From: Plutella xylostella
Lineage: Eukaryota > Arthropoda > Insecta > Lepidoptera > Plutellidae
DNA: 64,000 bases
Reading direction: 5' to 3'
Assembly (NCBI RefSeq): GCF_932276165.1
Contig: NC_064005.1
Coordinates: 3,844,001 to 3,908,000, forward strand
Every line of letters starts with the position of its first letter. Position 1 is the first letter of the stretch. The position numbers and the translations under genes are program-made. The notes beneath the pieces were generated by a model. It was not told the DNA's origin. It saw only the letters and a program-made list of their open reading frames with translations, and made no database searches. This document shows positions 61,273 through 64,000 of the stretch, piece after piece.

Positions 61273-64000
61273 TTATTGCACATTGCCATTAGCTATCAAC
61301 TTGTTAATCCTTGTTGTGTTCTTGTGTATAATGACCCTCAGATCATTGATTTTCTCATGTTTCTCTTTAATGTCCATGTCCAACTGTTTTACTCTTGTAT
61401 GTAGTGGATGAAGTGACTCTTCATTGGCCCTGTGAACATTAATTCCGGTTATAGTACTTAGTTACTCAAGTTGTTACAGAAATTTGCACTGTTTATTCAT
61501 GGTTCATGGTCATCACTTTACTAGAGCAATCCTTATTTTCCACCTATATTTAATAGGTTGTGTATTCCTACCTATACAAATGTACAGTACAATACAATAC
61601 AATAAACTTTATTTGCACACCATAAAAAACTTGATCTAACTTAAATAACAGAACAATAATGTAGAATGTTAAATTTTGGTAAAATTTTGTATTGTACTAT
61701 TGAATGCTTGTAATTACATAAGTATTTATCTATTTTATCCAATTCAGAGTATTAAGAATTTGTATATTTCGTTAGGATCACGTTTTCAAGCTTTGATAAT
61801 GAAAATAATATGTTCATCTGTGTGCATAAGAGAAGTTTTTCTGGCAGAAGAAGATCCTTCAGTATTGAATCAGATGAATCTCAACCCTTGAGGTAAGTAG
61901 AACATCCTTATTTCTCATTATATCAAGATACATAATGTTATAAGAACCAGACGTAACTTTCCTACCTATTATTTAATATAATACCTACCTATCTAATGCC
62001 TACCATTTATCATTATCAAATACAGCAATCGCAGGTAATAGTGAATACCTACGCACTCCTCCGCCTGTTCGTACCTACTCACCTACATACCTATATGTAG
62101 AATGTCTTTCAGTCATATTCTATGAATGTAGATGTAACCTACCAACCATTAGGCAATATCGGCCATACCTTGTATATATTCTATATTAACCTACAAGCCC
62201 TCAAAGACAAAAAATCTCTGGTACAAAATTCGTCGCCTGATGTCCAACGGAAAATTGTTGCTCAGAAAATTACTTACATTTTCTGTTTGGATAATTCCTT
62301 AGCGGCATCCTCGTAAGTCTTGGTCCACTGCTGCAGCTCCTGCCTCATCACCTCTACGTCCTCTTGTATGTGGTCCAGCAACTTGCCCAGCGGGTTCGCG
62401 ATCCTCGACAGCGCTTGTATGTTGAACCTCAGCTGTTCAATCTCTTGACTAGACGCCTCCTTCGCTTTCAGTGCATCAAATTGCCATTCCTGTGATTTGG
62501 AACACATGTTATAGATGGGTAGGTAGGGACGTGTATTCATAGTCGCCTAGGTACCCACCAGTCTCACCTCAGCGAGGCTTGCCTCACGGTTCTTAACTCG
62601 ATCCTATGCTCGGTCTATGGCCCGTGGGCTGAGGAACGCAGCTAATGATGAAAGGTGTATGGGACTTGAAAAGATAGGATTTTCTGGCCCAGCTGGATTA
62701 ACAATCAGGGCCTGAAGGATTTTTAGGTTGACCTTTTAGGCACTTGTAGTGTATGTTCATTATACTTTCTTACTTACTATTTCAGTCTTCCCTGTACTCT
62801 GTGAAAATTCCTTGGTAGAATCCAAAATCTGCTGCACCAAATGTCCATGTTGGTTTGATGACATTTGCAATGATTCCTCCGGAGCTGCATCTGCCTTCGG
62901 GTCCACTATGATTATACTAGAATCATCTTCCTGGAATGTTTCATACATGTTACATAAAGTCACTTTGTTAGTCAGCACTTAGTGAGTTTACAGGGGGTTA
63001 TTTCCATTTTCTTCGAGAGTGTGGAACCTTTTTCTCTACCTTGATTGGCAAAACTAATGTTTGCTATATAATCTATCGGAGCGGTGGTAGCTCAGTCGGG
63101 TAAGCGCCCGCTTCTCACGCCAGAGATGCGGGTTCGAATCCCGGCGCTGACATGTACCAATGAGTTCTTTTCTGAATTTAAGTACAATGTATACCATCGC
63201 TCTTACGGTGAAGGAAAACATCGTGAGGAAACCTGCATATCTAGCACATCTAGCACATCTAGATATGTGAACCCACCAACCCGCAGTGGACCAGCGTGGT
63301 GGGAAATGGTCCAAGCTTAGGAAGGCAGTTTAGACCTTGGGGATATGCACAAAGGTTCCACTCGAGAGAGCCAGGTGCAGGTACTGACACCCCCACAGAG
63401 AATAGAATAGAATAGAATATATAATCTATCTATATAATAAAAATTAATTGCTGTTCGTGTGTTCGTTAGTCTCGCTAAAACTCGAGAACGGCTGAACCGA
63501 TTTGGCTAATTTTGGTCTTGAAATATTCGTGGAAGTCCAGGGAAGGTTTAAAAGGTAAGAAAGGTAGGGTAGGGTAGGTAGGGTAGTTTAGTGTAGTGTA
63601 GGGTAGGGTAGTGTAGAGTAGTGTAGGGTAGTATAGGGTAGTGTAGTGTAGGGTAGGATAGTGTAAGAGGCGGTATGAAGTTCGCCGGGTCAGCTAGTTT
63701 TAAATAAATTATACTTACTCACCTCATCTATAGACATATTTTCTTGTATGATGTTGACTTTACCCACGATAAGGTTTTCGTTTCCATTTAACACATAGTC
63801 ATGTTTTTCCCTGAGTCTGGGCGCGCCCGGTCGCGACGACGACGGCCGCACTGACTGCGGTCGACTGACGACACCAGATTTCTCCGAAGGTTTCACATTT
63901 GGCGCTTCATCTAAGCTTGAGCTTTTAACATCTTTTATTAGCTTAATAGGTTGAGGCTTTACTTTTAGATCTTGAACCAATTCATCATTTAAATTCTTAC
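61273..64000 (-). CDS. Ift54: Intraflagellar transport protein 54 / TRAF3IP1, C-terminal part (partial)
   Basis: IFT54 is an IFT-B subunit that binds tubulin and IFT20 during cilium assembly. Visible exons on the minus strand are 63723 to beyond 64000, 62778-62930, 62278-62489 and 61273-61429. The gene continues off the right edge, so its N-terminal calponin-homology domain is not seen. The first visible exon is a low-complexity linker rich in Ser/Pro/Arg (VSRPQSVRPSSSRPGAPRLR). The acidic EDDSSIIIVD follows. The C-terminal coiled coil has FNIQALSRIANPLGKLLDHI and QEDVEVMRQELQQW, the most conserved block of the family (IQ.L.R...PLGKL.D..QED...M..ELQ). It ends with helices NEESLHPLHTRVKQLDMDIK and INKLIANGNVQ. 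Introns hold a SINE and a Helitron. Confidence 0.9.
61582..61645 (-). mobile_element. Possible LINE 3' fragment
   Basis: A run of ACAATACAATACAATAAAC followed by TTTATTTGCACACC resembles an antisense lepidopteran LINE tail in an IFT54 intron. Weak. Confidence 0.3.
63078..63417 (+). mobile_element. tRNA-derived SINE with 13-bp target duplication
   Basis: A tRNA-like head holds an A box (TGGTAGCTCAGTCGGG) and a B box (GGTTCGAATCC). A body GAAGGAAAACATCGTGAGGA follows, typical of lepidopteran SINEs, and the end is a GAATA repeat. The 13-bp TATATAATCTATC occurs at 63065-63077 and 63418-63430 as target duplication. Confidence 0.85.
63429..63697 (+). mobile_element. Short non-autonomous Helitron
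   Basis: Begins TCTATATAATAAAAATTAAT after an A and ends GCCGGGTCAGCTAG before a T, the A|TC...CTAG|T pattern of Helitrons. The 5' part has CTCGAGAACGGCTGAACCGA, familiar from lepidopteran Helitrons. The interior holds a TAGGGTAGTG-type minisatellite (about 63565-63665). 269 bp, no ORF. Lies in an IFT54 intron about 25 bases from the exon border. Confidence 0.82.

Noticed and set aside
63078..63152. tRNA gene
   Set aside because: A and B boxes are present but the acceptor arms do not pair, and the sequence continues into a SINE body with target duplications, so it is a SINE head.

Overview
This window is nuclear DNA of an insect, almost certainly a moth or butterfly (Lepidoptera). It is AT-rich, its genes are split by short introns with GT-AG borders, and the introns carry repeat types typical of lepidopteran genomes: RTE-like LINE tails ending in (atg)n, a Helitron ending in CTAG, a tRNA-headed SINE and many MITEs. 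I see no prokaryotic, organelle or viral gene block. All exon joins given here come from reading frame, splice sites and protein-family knowledge, not from transcripts.

Layout, left to right: the 3' end of a threonine dehydratase-like enzyme (+); pterin-4a-carbinolamine dehydratase (-); an intronless XRCC3-type RAD51 paralogue (+); ZFYVE19/ANCHR (+); CCA-adding tRNA nucleotidyltransferase TRNT1 (-); SRP54 (-); proteasome ATPase Rpt2/PSMC1 (+); presenilin (+); a hemomucin/APMAP-like membrane protein (-) with an intronless p24/TMED gene nested in one intron; RpS29 (+); a large secreted protein with four six-cysteine WAP-like domains and a threonine-rich linker (-), spanning about 18.7 kb; NDUFA8 (+) nested in that gene's first intron; POLR1C (-); CDK7 (+); a stand-alone ZAD protein (+); and the 3' part of IFT54/TRAF3IP1 (-), which runs off the right edge. 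These are mostly single-copy housekeeping genes with no shared pathway. Divergent pairs (PCBD/XRCC3, SRP54/PSMC1, POLR1C/CDK7) are separated by about 0.5-0.85 kb and probably share promoter regions.

Mobile DNA is concentrated in the introns of the WAP gene: a 4.66-kb Ty3/gypsy LTR retrotransposon with identical LTRs, a 1.64-kb hAT element with an exact 8-bp target duplication and further elements nested inside, and two neighbouring Tc1/mariner-like relics that encode related helix-turn-helix exons. Near the right edge a SINE and a Helitron are stacked, and the SINE's 13-bp target duplication overlaps the Helitron end.

The most interesting points are a MITE inserted exactly at the first splice donor of TRNT1; a tandem duplication of the presenilin loop exon that keeps frame and splice sites; a 2,994-bp direct duplication carrying the last CDK7 exons, joined by 4 extra bases; and the two adjacent Tc1-like elements with apparently intron-containing transposase genes. 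I found no evidence for a wholly new multi-gene system.
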